Source of the DNA: UBA6623 sp965238125
GTDB taxonomy: Bacteria > Acidobacteriota > Terriglobia > Bryobacterales > UBA6623
DNA: 64,000 nucleotides
Direction: 5' to 3'
NCBI GenBank assembly: GCA_965238125.1
Contig: OZ250179.1
Coordinates: 3,100,001-3,164,000 of the forward strand
Positions 45,100 through 55,937 of the stretch are shown here, one piece after another. Position 1 is the stretch's first letter. Each line of letters opens with the position of its first letter. The position numbers were made by a program, and so were the translations under genes. The notes beneath the pieces were generated by a model. The model saw only the letters and a list, made by a program, of their open reading frames with translations. It was not told where the DNA came from and did not search any database.

Positions 45100-45613
45100 G
45101 TCAATCGCCTGATCCTCCTCCGCCTCCGAAGCGTGCCGGAAGGCAGGGCCCTTGGCTCCACCGGCGTTACCCGGCTTCCGCGCTACTATGGCCCTGTCCG
45201 ACTCCCCGTCGAGTCCGCCCTCCTTACCGAGGACGGCGGAGTTGCGAGCTCCACCCGGCGGGGCCTCCCTTTCTGCACTGCGGTCTCCCTTGGCCGGCAT
45301 GCCCTGCCCACTACCCCGGCGGACCGAACCGGTGCGCGTGTCGGTTGCTTCCCGGTTCGTGCGGCCTTCCCCGTATCTCAGGCGGGTCGGCGTCCGCGAC
45401 TTCCCTTTCGAGGCCTGCTCAGGCTTACTGCGCGTTACGGCCTGCCAGCTTGCTCGCCCGGCTTTCTCCGGACTTTGTCACGAGGCTTCCGCTCGGCCGA
45501 TTACTCGACCAAGCCGCTCGTCAGCTTCCATGCCTACCAACAACTACATGGGTGGGTTCCTTCCTCCCACAGGGTGTCCGCGCCGAAAAGGCGCACTGAG
45601 AAATGCGGGCTAG

Positions 45614-45780
45614 AGCCGCGACGGTTTGAAAAGGTGTTTGGCGGCACAGCGGTATTGTCGCGTCACCGCATCGCGTGGCGATGCGGCTCTGGTGGCACGT
45701 GGTTTCCTTCGCGATGGCGGCTCTAGCTAGGCCTTCCCGACCAGGTCGGGGAAATGTGTCTTTTCACGTAGTCTGAGTAC
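45614..45780. repeat. Dispersed repeat R3, copy A
   Basis: It follows directly after the R2 end. It contains TTTGGCGGCA, the hairpin CCGCATCGCGTGGCGATGCGG and the tail AGGTCGGGGAAATGTGTC-TTTTCACG. A second copy lies at about 53597-53755 with the same order of blocks. An IS630-family element is inserted at its right end. There is no credible gene. Confidence 0.75.
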
Positions 45781-45782
45781 TA

Positions 45783-47013
45783 GTATAACGTTTCATTAAA
45801 ACATAACCATAGGACAATGTTTCCTGCTAGACTGGTCGCATGGCAGGAAAATCGAAGCGTCCCCCACTGCTGCTCACGACCGAAGAGGTGCAACATCTGA
45901 AACGGCTGCGGCGTTCCCGCAAGGCTCCGGCTCGGGAGGTGCGGCGCGCCGAGATTCTGTGGCGCTATCATGGCGGCGAGACAATCGCCGAGATTATGCG
46001 GGCCGTGAAGATGACCCGCAAGAGCGTTGCCAAATGGATCGAGCGAGCCCTCGCCATCGGAGTGCAAGCAGCGCTCAAGGATGCCTATCATCGTCCCTAC
46101 GAGCCCCGCATCTCCGAGGAGGCCAAGGCCTGGGTGGTGCATTTGGCCTGTTGCAAACCCAAGGAACTGGGATACGCCGCCGAGTTGTGGACCCGCGGCG
46201 CGCTCGCTCTCCACGTGCGCCGGCATGCCGTGGAGGCGGGCTATCCGGCCCTGGGGCAAGCGGCCAAGGCGACCGTCCACCGGATTCTGGCGGGGCAGCC
46301 GCTGCATCCAGAGAAGGTGAAATACTACCTGGAGCGTCGCGACCCGGAGTTTGAGTCCAAGATGCGGCAGGTGCTGCTGGTCTACCGCGAGGTGGCCTTG
46401 CAAAATGAAAGCTCGGGCGAGGGCGGCCCCTCGCCGGGCGTGATCACGGTTTCGGTGGACGAAAAGCCCGGTGTGCAAGCGATCGCCAACACCGCCCCGG
46501 ACCTGCCGCCGGTCCCTGGGCGGCATCCTTGTACGGCTCGGGATCACGAATACCAACGTCTGGGAACCTGCTCGATTCTGGCGGCGCTGGACTTGCACGA
46601 CGGCCGCGTAACGGCGCGGGTCGAGCGGCGGCACCGCAGCCGCGAATTCATCTCACTGCTGAAGGATCTGGACCAATTCTATCCGGCCGAATGCACGATT
46701 CGATTGATCTTGGACAATCATTCCGCTCACATATCCAAGGAGACGAAGGACTATTTAGCGACGCGGCCGAACCGCTTCAAATATGTGCACACGCCGACCC
46801 ACGGGTCCTGGCTGAACATTGTGGAGACGCTGTTTGGGAAGATGCCCCGGACGTTTTTGAAGCGCATCCGGGTGGAGTCCTGGGAGGAGCTTCGGAAACG
46901 AATCCTGCTGGGGATCGCGGAAATCAACGCCGCTCCGGTGGTCCACCGCTGGAGCAAGTTCGAGGCGCTCGAGGAAGCGCCTGAGTTGGGTATAGTTCAA
47001 TGAAACGCTATAC
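45783..47013. mobile_element. IS630-family insertion sequence, intact
   Basis: The 1231-bp element begins GTATAACGTTTCATT and ends with the inverted GTATAGCGTTTCATT. TA dinucleotides at 45781-45782 and 47014-47015 are the target duplication expected of IS630 elements. One intact transposase gene fills it. The right junction forms the stop codon of a degraded gene on the minus strand. Confidence 0.9.
45840..47003 (+). CDS. IS630-family transposase
   Basis: The 387-residue protein has an N-terminal helix-turn-helix (RRAEILWRYHGGETIAEIMR). The DDE catalytic residues lie in VITVSVDEKPGVQ, IRLILDNHSAHIS and THGSWLNIVETLFGKM. The reading frame is intact in a single ORF, unlike the frameshifted IS630-family element at 58823. 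The start is ATG 45840, 57 bases inside the element. Confidence 0.93.
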   Translation: MAGKSKRPPLLLTTEEVQHLKRLRRSRKAPAREVRRAEILWRYHGGETIAEIMRAVKMTRKSVAKWIERALAIGVQAALKDAYHRPYEPRISEEAKAWVVHLACCKPKELGYAAELWTRGALALHVRRHAVEAGYPALGQAAKATVHRILAGQPLHPEKVKYYLERRDPEFESKMRQVLLVYREVALQNESSGEGGPSPGVITVSVDEKPGVQAIANTAPDLPPVPGRHPCTARDHEYQRLGTCSILAALDLHDGRVTARVERRHRSREFISLLKDLDQFYPAECTIRLILDNHSAHISKETKDYLATRPNRFKYVHTPTHGSWLNIVETLFGKMPRTFLKRIRVESWEELRKRILLGIAEINAAPVVHRWSKFEALEEAPELGIVQ

Positions 47014-47504
47014 TAGTCTTCCGGTTCGTTGAAGTTCGTCACCATGTATTCGTAATAGGGGCCTCGGAGAAAATTGAGGAAGACTTCGTTGACCAGCTTC
47101 AGCGCTTTGGTCACCGCGTAGTCGATATCGCCGTCGAGCGATTCGAGGGAGACCGAAACCGAACCGGCGCGATTGCGGCAGCGCGCCGCAGCGCGCCGCG
47201 GCTCGCTGCGGATCGATGCGGCGATGGGCCGGCAGAGTGTCGGCCGAGCGCTGCTTGAGGAATTGTTTAAAATCGCGGTAGAGCGGAGACTTCGCCGGCG
47301 CGTCGGGGAGCAGATCGCGGAACTCGAGCCTACGGCGGGCGGGATCGAAAACAAGATGAAGCGGCCGTTCGTTCAGCCAGACGAACGTACAGTGCAGCTT
47401 GCCGCCGCGCGTTTTTTTCGCGGCGAAGGATCGAAAAACGCCGCGGTCGGCGCGCTTCCGCAGCAGAGCTTCGACAATGTCGCCCGGTTCGCGCTTCTCT
47501 GCCA

Positions 47505-47505
<1 letters not shown>
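47013..47505 (-). pseudogene. Conserved hypothetical protein, frameshifted
   Basis: The start MAEKREPGDIVEALLRKRAD and the following CTFVWLNERPLHLVFDPARR are in one frame. The end, NRAGSVSVSLESLDGDIDYA followed by VTKALKLVNEVFLNFLRGPY, is in another. The shift falls near 47180-47215, inside a GCGCGCCGC duplication, so a slipped repeat or a sequencing error is likely. The intended product is about 163 residues. The ATG overlaps the stop of the TPP enzyme gene by one base. The final stop codon is completed by the first base of the IS630-family element. I do not recognise the family. Confidence 0.6.
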
Positions 47506-49451
<1,946 letters not shown>

Positions 49452-49486
49452 TTCCGCTCTCCTGTTGCTTCGGCCGGCCGTCGGGC

Positions 49487-49912
49487 TCAGGGACTTTGTT
49501 CCTTGGGCCGCAAATCCCTTGGGCCGATGCTGCGAATGTAGTGTACTAATTGCCAAATCTGTTCTTCGGTCAACTGCTTGCGAAAGGGCGGCATTTCGTG
49601 CCCGGCCCCGTCTCGGATCGAGCTGAAGATTTCACCGTCGGTCGAACCGTAACGCCATTCTTTAGGATTTCGCAGACTCGGGGCTTCGAAGTCCGGGTTG
49701 GCCTGGGCGCTGCCGTCCGCGCCGTGGCAATACTGGCAGAGCCGCAGGTAGGTCTTGCGGCCGGTGCGAACCGAATCTTTCGAGTAGGGAATCGGGGAGG
49801 TCAGCTCCCGGGCCTTGGCGCGCGCGTCATCTTTGTCGGCGGCGGTAATCGGGGCCGCCGACAAAACCAGAGCCGCCGTCAAGCCGATTGTTATTCGCGT
49901 AATCCGCCACAT
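49487..49912 (-). CDS. Monoheme cytochrome c, exported
   Basis: The 141-residue protein has a signal peptide (ITIGLTAALVLSAAPITAA) and one heme motif, CQYCH at residues 59-63. The likely axial methionine is in GAGHEMPPFRKQLTEEQIWQ, a typical class I cytochrome c pattern. It is the first gene of an operon with the TPP enzyme. I placed the start at ATG 49912 because this gives the signal peptide at the N-terminus. Confidence 0.87.
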   Translation of the reverse strand: MWRITRITIGLTAALVLSAAPITAADKDDARAKARELTSPIPYSKDSVRTGRKTYLRLCQYCHGADGSAQANPDFEAPSLRNPKEWRYGSTDGEIFSSIRDGAGHEMPPFRKQLTEEQIWQLVHYIRSIGPRDLRPKEQSP

Positions 49913-50482
49913 TCCGTCATAGGATAACGCGAGCGGGGCGGAGACCGGGTTTGGGTGGGCGCGCCGATCGGGCCGCACCGTCGGCCAAAGGAATGTTCCG
50001 TTGTTCACCCCGTTGCGTCACCCGGGTCCGCGCGGGGGCGGGCCTGATCCAATACGGTAGTTCCCGCCGCCCTTTCAGGGCTGGGATGTATTTGGGCTCC
50101 TAGGCGCTTCAGGGCGGGGTCAACCGCCAACCGCAACCTCCTCGGGGGCGAACGACCATTAGTAATCGTCGTTCGCGGGCTTGGGGGCGGGCTCAGGGAT
50201 CGGCCGCTCGGGCGACCGGTCCCTCACGGACACCGAAAATCCGCCAATGCCCCGCCAAACCCTCCGCAGCTACCGCTGCTTAGCGCCGGCCCCGCGCTGT
50301 CGGCGACGATTTACCGAGCGTAGAGCACGTCCGCAAGAACAGCCCGGCCCTGTTGGAAGCAATTCGGAGCGCCAAAGAACACTTTTCGGAGCAAAGTCGC
50401 TGACCGCCGGATCCCGTCACGATGTACTCAGGGTCTTGGTCCGCACGGAATCCCTTACAAACGTCGCGCCCATTTCCTAGCG
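49913..50482. other. Non-coding region with R1 fragment and R5 copy A
   Basis: This gap holds no convincing gene. A fragment of repeat R1 (GTTCCCGCCGCCCTTTCAGG) is at about 50059-50080. At 50127-50192 is repeat R5, containing the hairpin GAACGAC...GTCGTTC; it matches 61921-61986. The rest, 50200-50482, has only short frames without protein character. Confidence 0.5.
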
Positions 50483-50788
50483 CTAATCGCTTGATAGTTT
50501 CAAGGCGATAGCGTTGATCCGCCCAGCCAGGTCCACGTCATTCCGCGTGACACCCCCGGCGTCGTGCGTGGCGAGATCAACCCGCACCCGGTTGTAGACG
50601 TTGAACCACTCCGGATGATGATTGCTCGACTCGGCGACAAGCGCCACCGAGCTCATGAATCCGAAAGCCGCCACGAAATCCGCGAACAGAAACTCTTTGT
50701 GCAACTTGCCGTCCACCAAACTCCATCCCGGCAACCATTCCAGAGCCACTGCAATCTCCTCATCATTGAGCTTTTGAAAGTCCGCCAT
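50483..50788 (-). CDS. Pterin-4a-carbinolamine dehydratase
   Basis: The 101-residue protein begins MADFQKLNDEEIAVALEWLP and carries the family motif SSNHHPEWFNVYNRVRVDLA, with the active-site histidines and tryptophan, followed by THDAGGVTRNDVDLA. It dehydrates 4a-hydroxytetrahydrobiopterin during phenylalanine hydroxylation, or acts as a RuBisCO-assembly-type homologue in some lineages. The start ATG 50788 has an excellent GGGAGGT site. No phenylalanine hydroxylase is adjacent. It is divergent from mutS. Confidence 0.92.
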   Translation of the reverse strand: MADFQKLNDEEIAVALEWLPGWSLVDGKLHKEFLFADFVAAFGFMSSVALVAESSNHHPEWFNVYNRVRVDLATHDAGGVTRNDVDLAGRINAIALKLSSD

Positions 50789-50848
50789 TTCTACCTCCCG
50801 CATGAAATGATATCGAACCCGCATCCTCTCGGAAACCGCCCCCCCCAT

Positions 50849-50893
50849 AATCCGGCGACACGTAAGTCGGCGACACGTAATCCGGCGACACGT
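50849..50893. repeat. Three tandem 15-bp units
   Basis: AATCCGGCGACACGT occurs at 50849-50863 and 50879-50893, with AAGTCGGCGACACGT between them. The array lies in the promoter gap between the divergent pterin dehydratase and mutS genes. A regulator-binding role is possible but not shown. Confidence 0.9.
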
Positions 50894-50913
50894 CCCCCGG
50901 CGCGCCTCTCCGG

Positions 50914-50919
50914 TATAAT
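50914..50919 (+). promoter_or_regulatory. Candidate mutS minus-10 box
   Basis: TATAAT lies 18 bases before the mutS ATG. No good minus-35 is seen at the usual spacing, so the assignment is tentative. A start point here would leave a very short leader. Confidence 0.4.
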
Positions 50920-50937
50920 CGGATTCCCGTTCCCGCC

Positions 50938-53574
50938 ATGGCGTCAACCCAACCTTCCACGCCGTTGATGCGTCAATACCACGCGCTGAAGCAGGAAAAG
51001 CCGGACCACCTGCTGCTGTTTCGGTTGGGTGATTTCTTCGAGCTGTTTTTCGACGACGCCGTGACCGCGTCGCGCGATCTCGATATTACGCTGACCTCGC
51101 GCAACAAAGAAAAGGGACAGCCGATTCCGATGTGCGGCGTCCCGGCGCACAGCATCGACGGCTATCTCAGCAAGCTGATCGGCAAGGGGCACAAGGTCGC
51201 CATCGCCGACCAAGTCGAGGACGCCAAGAAAACCAAGACACTCGTCCGCCGCGCTATTACCCGCGTCATCACCCCGGGCACGGCCACCGACACGGGGATG
51301 CTCGAAGCCGGGCGGAACAACTATCTCGCCGCCGCGGCGGCGCGAGGTGATCACTCCGGTCTAGCGTATGTGGACGTCTCGACCGGCGAGTTCCGCATGA
51401 CCGAGCTGCCCGAGTACGAGATCGAGGCGGCGCTCGATCAGATCGGAGCCCGCGAGGTGCTCGAACCCTCCGCCGGCCCGCTTTTCGCCGAACCCGCGCC
51501 CGAGAACGGAGCCCGTCCCGGGCAACGCCTGCGCACCGAGCTCGAAAGCTGGATTTTCGACTTTGACTATGCGGAAAGGACGCTGTGTTCGCATTTCAAG
51601 CTGCACAGCGTTGACGGGCTGGGCGCCAAACATCACCCGGCGGCAGTCTCCGCCGCGGGCGCCGTCCTGCATTACCTGCGCGACACCCAACGCGCCGCGC
51701 TCGAGCACTTGGACACGCCGCGTTTTTACGTGCAGCACGATTGGATGGTGCTCGACGCGATCACCGTGCGGCACTTGGAGTTGATCGAGCCGCTGTTCGC
51801 GGTCGAAGGCGGCGCGGCGCTGATTTCCGTCGTCGATCGAACCCGCACGCCGATGGGCAAGCGTTTGCTTCGCCAATGGCTGTTGCGCCCTTCGCTCTCG
51901 GTCGACGAGATCGATTCGCGGCTCGACGGCGTGGGCGAGTTGGCCGCGGGCCCGATCGCTCGCGGTGAGATCGAAGCCGAGCTCGCCAAGATCCTCGACA
52001 TCGAACGCCTGCTCGCCAAAGTAACGCTGGGAACCTCGAATCCTCGCGATGTCGTCGGGCTCGGCGCTTCGCTCGAGCGGCTGCCCGACATACGGGGGCA
52101 CATTGGAAAGCTCGAGTCTTCGCGCATGCGCGACCTGCACGAGCGACTCGACGAGCTGACCGACGTCAGCGGCCGCATTCTATCGACGCTGGCCGACGAG
52201 CCGCCCATTCACCTCACCGACGGCGGAGTGATCCGCCAGGGCATCGACGCCGAGCTCGACGAGCTGCGTGAGATCCGCAACAACAGCCGCGGCTACATCG
52301 CGCAAATGGAATCGCGCGAACGCGAACGGACCGGCATTTCATCGCTCAAGGTGCGCTTCAACAACGTCTTCGGGTTCTACATCGAGGTCACCAAGGCGAA
52401 TATGCATCTTGTCCCCGAGGACTACGACCGCAAGCAAACGCTGGTGAACGCCGAGCGCTTCATCACGCCCGAACTTAAGGAATACGAGCAGAAAGTTCTG
52501 GAGGCCGAAGAGCGCATTCTCGAACGCGAGAAGGCCCGCTTCGAGGAGCTGCGGGCGGCGGTAACGGCCGAGGCGCGGCGCGTTCGAGCGGCGGCGGTGG
52601 CGCTGGCCGAGCTGGACGTGTTGCGCGGACTGGCCGAGCTCGCCGCCGAGAACGACTACGTTCGTCCCGGCTTCAATACCCGCGGAGAAATTCAGATCGA
52701 GGCCGGACGCCATCCGGTGGTCGAGCGATTGGCGGAGCAACAATCCGCCGAACGCTTCATCGCCAACGACGTTTATCTCAACAACTCCGATCATCTGCTG
52801 GCCCTCATCACCGGGCCGAATATGGGGGGTAAGTCGACCTATCTACGGCAAACGGCTTTGATCGCGATCCTGGCGCAAATGGGTTCGTTCGTGCCGGCGG
52901 CCCGCGCCTCGCTCCCGGTGATCGACCGTATCTTTACGCGCATTGGAGCGGCCGACAATCTGGCGATGGGGCGGTCGACCTTCATGGTCGAAATGACTGA
53001 GACGGCCGAGATTCTCAATACGGCGACGGCGGACAGTTTGATTCTGCTCGACGAAGTAGGCCGTGGAACCGCGACGTTTGACGGGTTGGCGATCGCTTGG
53101 GCCGTGGTCGAGCACATTCATGCGCGTTGCCGCGCGAAGACACTCTTCGCGACCCACTATCACGAGCTGACCGAATTGGCCGAGCTGCTCTCGGGCGTCA
53201 CCAACCTGCACGTCTCGGTCAAGGAAGCCGGGGATCGGGTGATTTTCCTGAGGAAGGTCGAGGCCGGCCGCGCCGACCGCAGTTACGGGATTGAGGTGGC
53301 GCGCTTGGCGGGCTTGCCGATTGAGGTGGTCGAGCGGGCGCGCAAGGTCCTGGCGCGGCACGAGCAGAGCGAGCAATCGTTGTCGGAAGAACTATCGCCC
53401 GGGGTGCACCCGAGCCCGACGCAGACCGTATTTTTTCAAGATCCCGCCGAACACGAAATGGCCGACGAGTTACGCGCAACCGATCCGAACACCCTTCGGC
53501 CCATAGACGCGCTGGCGCTGCTCCTACGCTGGAAACAGCGGCTTGGACCCGCGCGCGATCCGGAAGCCCAGTAA
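50938..53574 (+). CDS. mutS: DNA mismatch repair protein MutS
   Basis: MutS recognises mismatches and starts methyl-independent or -directed repair. The 878-residue protein has the mismatch-binding domain with FRLGDFFELFFDDA (Phe-x-Glu motif), a connector, the lever/clamp core, and the ATPase with GPNMGGKSTYLRQTA (Walker A), LLDEVGRGTATFDGLA (Walker B and signature) and TLFATHYHELTEL. Length matches MutS1 (about 850-880). The start is ATG 50938. No mutL is adjacent. Confidence 0.97.
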   Translation: MASTQPSTPLMRQYHALKQEKPDHLLLFRLGDFFELFFDDAVTASRDLDITLTSRNKEKGQPIPMCGVPAHSIDGYLSKLIGKGHKVAIADQVEDAKKTKTLVRRAITRVITPGTATDTGMLEAGRNNYLAAAAARGDHSGLAYVDVSTGEFRMTELPEYEIEAALDQIGAREVLEPSAGPLFAEPAPENGARPGQRLRTELESWIFDFDYAERTLCSHFKLHSVDGLGAKHHPAAVSAAGAVLHYLRDTQRAALEHLDTPRFYVQHDWMVLDAITVRHLELIEPLFAVEGGAALISVVDRTRTPMGKRLLRQWLLRPSLSVDEIDSRLDGVGELAAGPIARGEIEAELAKILDIERLLAKVTLGTSNPRDVVGLGASLERLPDIRGHIGKLESSRMRDLHERLDELTDVSGRILSTLADEPPIHLTDGGVIRQGIDAELDELREIRNNSRGYIAQMESRERERTGISSLKVRFNNVFGFYIEVTKANMHLVPEDYDRKQTLVNAERFITPELKEYEQKVLEAEERILEREKARFEELRAAVTAEARRVRAAAVALAELDVLRGLAELAAENDYVRPGFNTRGEIQIEAGRHPVVERLAEQQSAERFIANDVYLNNSDHLLALITGPNMGGKSTYLRQTALIAILAQMGSFVPAARASLPVIDRIFTRIGAADNLAMGRSTFMVEMTETAEILNTATADSLILLDEVGRGTATFDGLAIAWAVVEHIHARCRAKTLFATHYHELTELAELLSGVTNLHVSVKEAGDRVIFLRKVEAGRADRSYGIEVARLAGLPIEVVERARKVLARHEQSEQSLSEELSPGVHPSPTQTVFFQDPAEHEMADELRATDPNTLRPIDALALLLRWKQRLGPARDPEAQ

Positions 53575-54504
53575 CGCCCTCATACCCGCTGGTACCACGA
53601 CCGCTTGAAAAGTTTGTTTGGCGGCAAAGCACTATTCTTGAGTGACCGCATCGCGTGGCGATGCGGCTCTGTTTGGCAAGTGGTTTCGTCCGCGCCGGCA
53701 GCTCGACGCTTCCCAACAAGGTCGGGGAAACGTGTCTTTTCACGTGGTCTGAGTATTGGTACATTCTCGCTTTCCGGCGGTGCGAACAGTCCCTACCCCG
53801 TCCAGGGCGGCCCGGCCCGCGTCAGGTCGTTCCAGAAGGGCACAGCGCCGCGCTCAGGCTGCCGTGTCGGCGGATGTGGGCGGCGCGCCGGAACGCCTAT
53901 ACGGCGGACTCGCGTGCTTCCCGAGGAGAGCTCATCCCGATTACGACCACCTAATGGCCACTATTCTCGACTGGTACCGGCGGGACGAATGCTTCCCGCG
54001 GCAGAACACCGAAGCAACGCCCGTCCCCAGTTTTGTCCCCTGCCTTGAGAATAGTGGGCGTGTCAAGCGGCCCGGCAGCGAGCGGCGCGCGACATCCATG
54101 TGGAAGAAACGGCGGCTGACAGCCCTCTTACGCGCTTCGTCTCGCGCGTGGTGAGAAAGGGCTCGATCGAGTCGTCTAGGGCGCCGTTCACGCCGGCTAT
54201 GAAGGGCCCGTATCTTGAGCAGCCCGAGCCGGGTGCACGGAGGGAGAACGGGGTTCCGCGAGACGTTGATTCCAATGGCGTTAGGCTGTTCTTGGGTTCG
54301 TTTCGTATTTTTGTTTAGACGGTCGCCGGGGTCTGCCCCGGGTGGCGTGATTGGCAACGCGACTGCGTGGGCGGGTGAAGGCCGTCGGTCGTCTATCGAG
54401 CGTCTCGGTACATGACGCAGCGTATTGATTCCAATAGCTTTAGGTTGCTTTTGGCTTCGTTTCGTTTTTCTCCCTTTTGGGTTGAGCGGCCCCATTGGCC
54501 GGGG
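53575..54504. other. Long non-coding region with repeats R3 (copy B) and R4 (two copies)
   Basis: About 930 bases after mutS hold no credible gene. R3 copy B spans about 53597-53755. Repeat R4 occurs twice in the same direction, at about 54266-54316 and 54425-54474, each beginning TTGATTCCAATRG and rich in T. Short frames here are repeat-derived. The rest may be remnants of mobile DNA that I could not identify. Confidence 0.6.
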
Positions 54505-55647
54505 TCACTCTTGCGGGCTGGCGGCAGCGTTTCGCGCCATCGCGTTGTTGGCCAGCGCGGTCTTGGCCAGGGTGGTCTTAGGATGGCCCGGGCCGAGCGT
54601 CTTCTCGAAAACTTCCACCGAGCGCGTCAGCAACGGGCCCGCATCGGCGGCGCGACCCATGTCCTGATAGAGCGAAGCCAGATTGAAAAGCGTCGTAGCG
54701 GTTTCGGCGTGCTCGGCGCCGACGAGTTCTTCCCACAGACCGCGAGCGGTGGTAAGGCTTTGCTCCGCCTGTTTCAACTCTCGCTGTTGGCGGTAGTGCT
54801 CTCCGAGATTGTTGAGCACGGTCGCGAACTCGCGCTGATTGGGTGTTGCCGCCATCTTGTGCATCTCGATCGAGCGATGGAAAGTCCGTTCCGCCTCGGC
54901 ATAGTGAAGCCGCGCCGCGTAGGCCTTCGCCAGATGCCCCAACGTGACCGCTCGGTCGGCCTCGGCACCCTCGATCCTTTCTCGAATCTCGAGCGCGCGC
55001 CGCAAAGAAGCCACCGCTCGCGCCGCTTTCCCCGCCGCCAGATGGACCACGCCCAGATCGCTCCATACCCGCGCCGTCCGAGCATCTTCAGGGCCGAAAC
55101 GTTGCTCGGACAGTTGGGCTGATTTGCGCAACAACTTCCGCGCCTGCCCGTAGTGGCCGTCAAGAAAATACGCCAGAGCGAGATGATTGATCGCGGGAAT
55201 CAGCTCCGTGCCCTCGTTCGTCTCCATGATCGTCAACAACTGATCAAAGGCCGCCGCAGCCTCCTCGAGCCGACCCTCTGTGCGGTAGAACTCACCCAGA
55301 TTGAAATAGCCTTTACCGATCGCCGGGGCCGTTGGCCCGAGTCGCCCCTGGAGAATCCCCAGGGCCTTTTTGAACAGCGGCTCGGCGGCCTCACCATTCC
55401 CCTGCAACTGATAGACCAACGCCAGCGCGTTGAGGCACGCGGCAACCCTCGGATCGTCGGTGCCGAAACGCTCAGCCCCCTTGAGCGCCTTGACCAACGT
55501 GTGTTCGGCTTCGAGAAATTTCTGCTGCTCCGACAGCACCCGGCCCTGCCGCAGCAACTGCCGCCAGTTGTTTTCGGGTTCGAGGAATTGAGCCCCAACG
55601 GCGCCCAGCAGAACCGCCTGCAGCACCACAATGCGCACAGCCAACAT
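54505..55647 (-). CDS. Tetratricopeptide-repeat protein, exported or membrane-anchored
   Basis: The 380-residue protein has an N-terminal hydrophobic signal (MLAVRIVVLQAVLLGAVGA) and at least seven TPR-like units of about 42 residues, such as AEHTLVKALKGAERFGTDDP and AVASLRRALEIRERIEGAEA. This 42-residue kinesin-light-chain-type spacing is common in acidobacterial proteins. ATG 55647 has a GAGGT site, so the upstream frame, which runs into repeat R1, is rejected. It is probably a protein-interaction scaffold; partners are unknown. Confidence 0.82.
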   Translation of the reverse strand: MLAVRIVVLQAVLLGAVGAQFLEPENNWRQLLRQGRVLSEQQKFLEAEHTLVKALKGAERFGTDDPRVAACLNALALVYQLQGNGEAAEPLFKKALGILQGRLGPTAPAIGKGYFNLGEFYRTEGRLEEAAAAFDQLLTIMETNEGTELIPAINHLALAYFLDGHYGQARKLLRKSAQLSEQRFGPEDARTARVWSDLGVVHLAAGKAARAVASLRRALEIRERIEGAEADRAVTLGHLAKAYAARLHYAEAERTFHRSIEMHKMAATPNQREFATVLNNLGEHYRQQRELKQAEQSLTTARGLWEELVGAEHAETATTLFNLASLYQDMGRAADAGPLLTRSVEVFEKTLGPGHPKTTLAKTALANNAMARNAAASPQE

Positions 55648-55715
55648 CGCTTTACCTCGTCGCTGCAGCCCGACTCGATTACGAGGGTGAATTCTCATCG
55701 TTTCGAAGACAATAC

Positions 55716-55937
55716 CGCCATCAAAATGGGTGCCGTGAGGCGTTCCCGCCGCCCTTTCAGGACTCAACTTGATTTGATTCCGTACCCAGGGTTCCGCCTT
55801 CGGCTCCACCCTGGGCTATATTCCTGCCGCCGCTTCGCGGCTCAAGAGACTTGTGATCTCGGCGGCCAAGCGACGCGCGCCTCGTATGACGGGCCTCTCA
55901 TGCACTTTGCCTCGCCACGCGAGAGAAAAGCGGGCTA
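55716..55937. repeat. Composite repeat: R1 copy C joined to an R2 arm
   Basis: R1 (about 55716-55845) ends GCCGCCGCTTCGCGGCTCAA. An uninterrupted R2 arm (55862-55937) follows, ending GCGGGCTAG, whose TAG is the stop codon of the Gfo/Idh gene. The R2 arm shows the empty target site of the group II intron at 43656. Confidence 0.75.

Noticed and set aside
44524..45726. Plus-strand ORF of 400 codons over the intron
   Set aside because: Antisense to the reverse transcriptase and continues into repeat R3, so it is not a gene.
53605..54048. ORF of 147 codons after mutS
   Set aside because: Its start lies in repeat R3 and the same residues appear in the R3 copy at 45614; repeat-derived.
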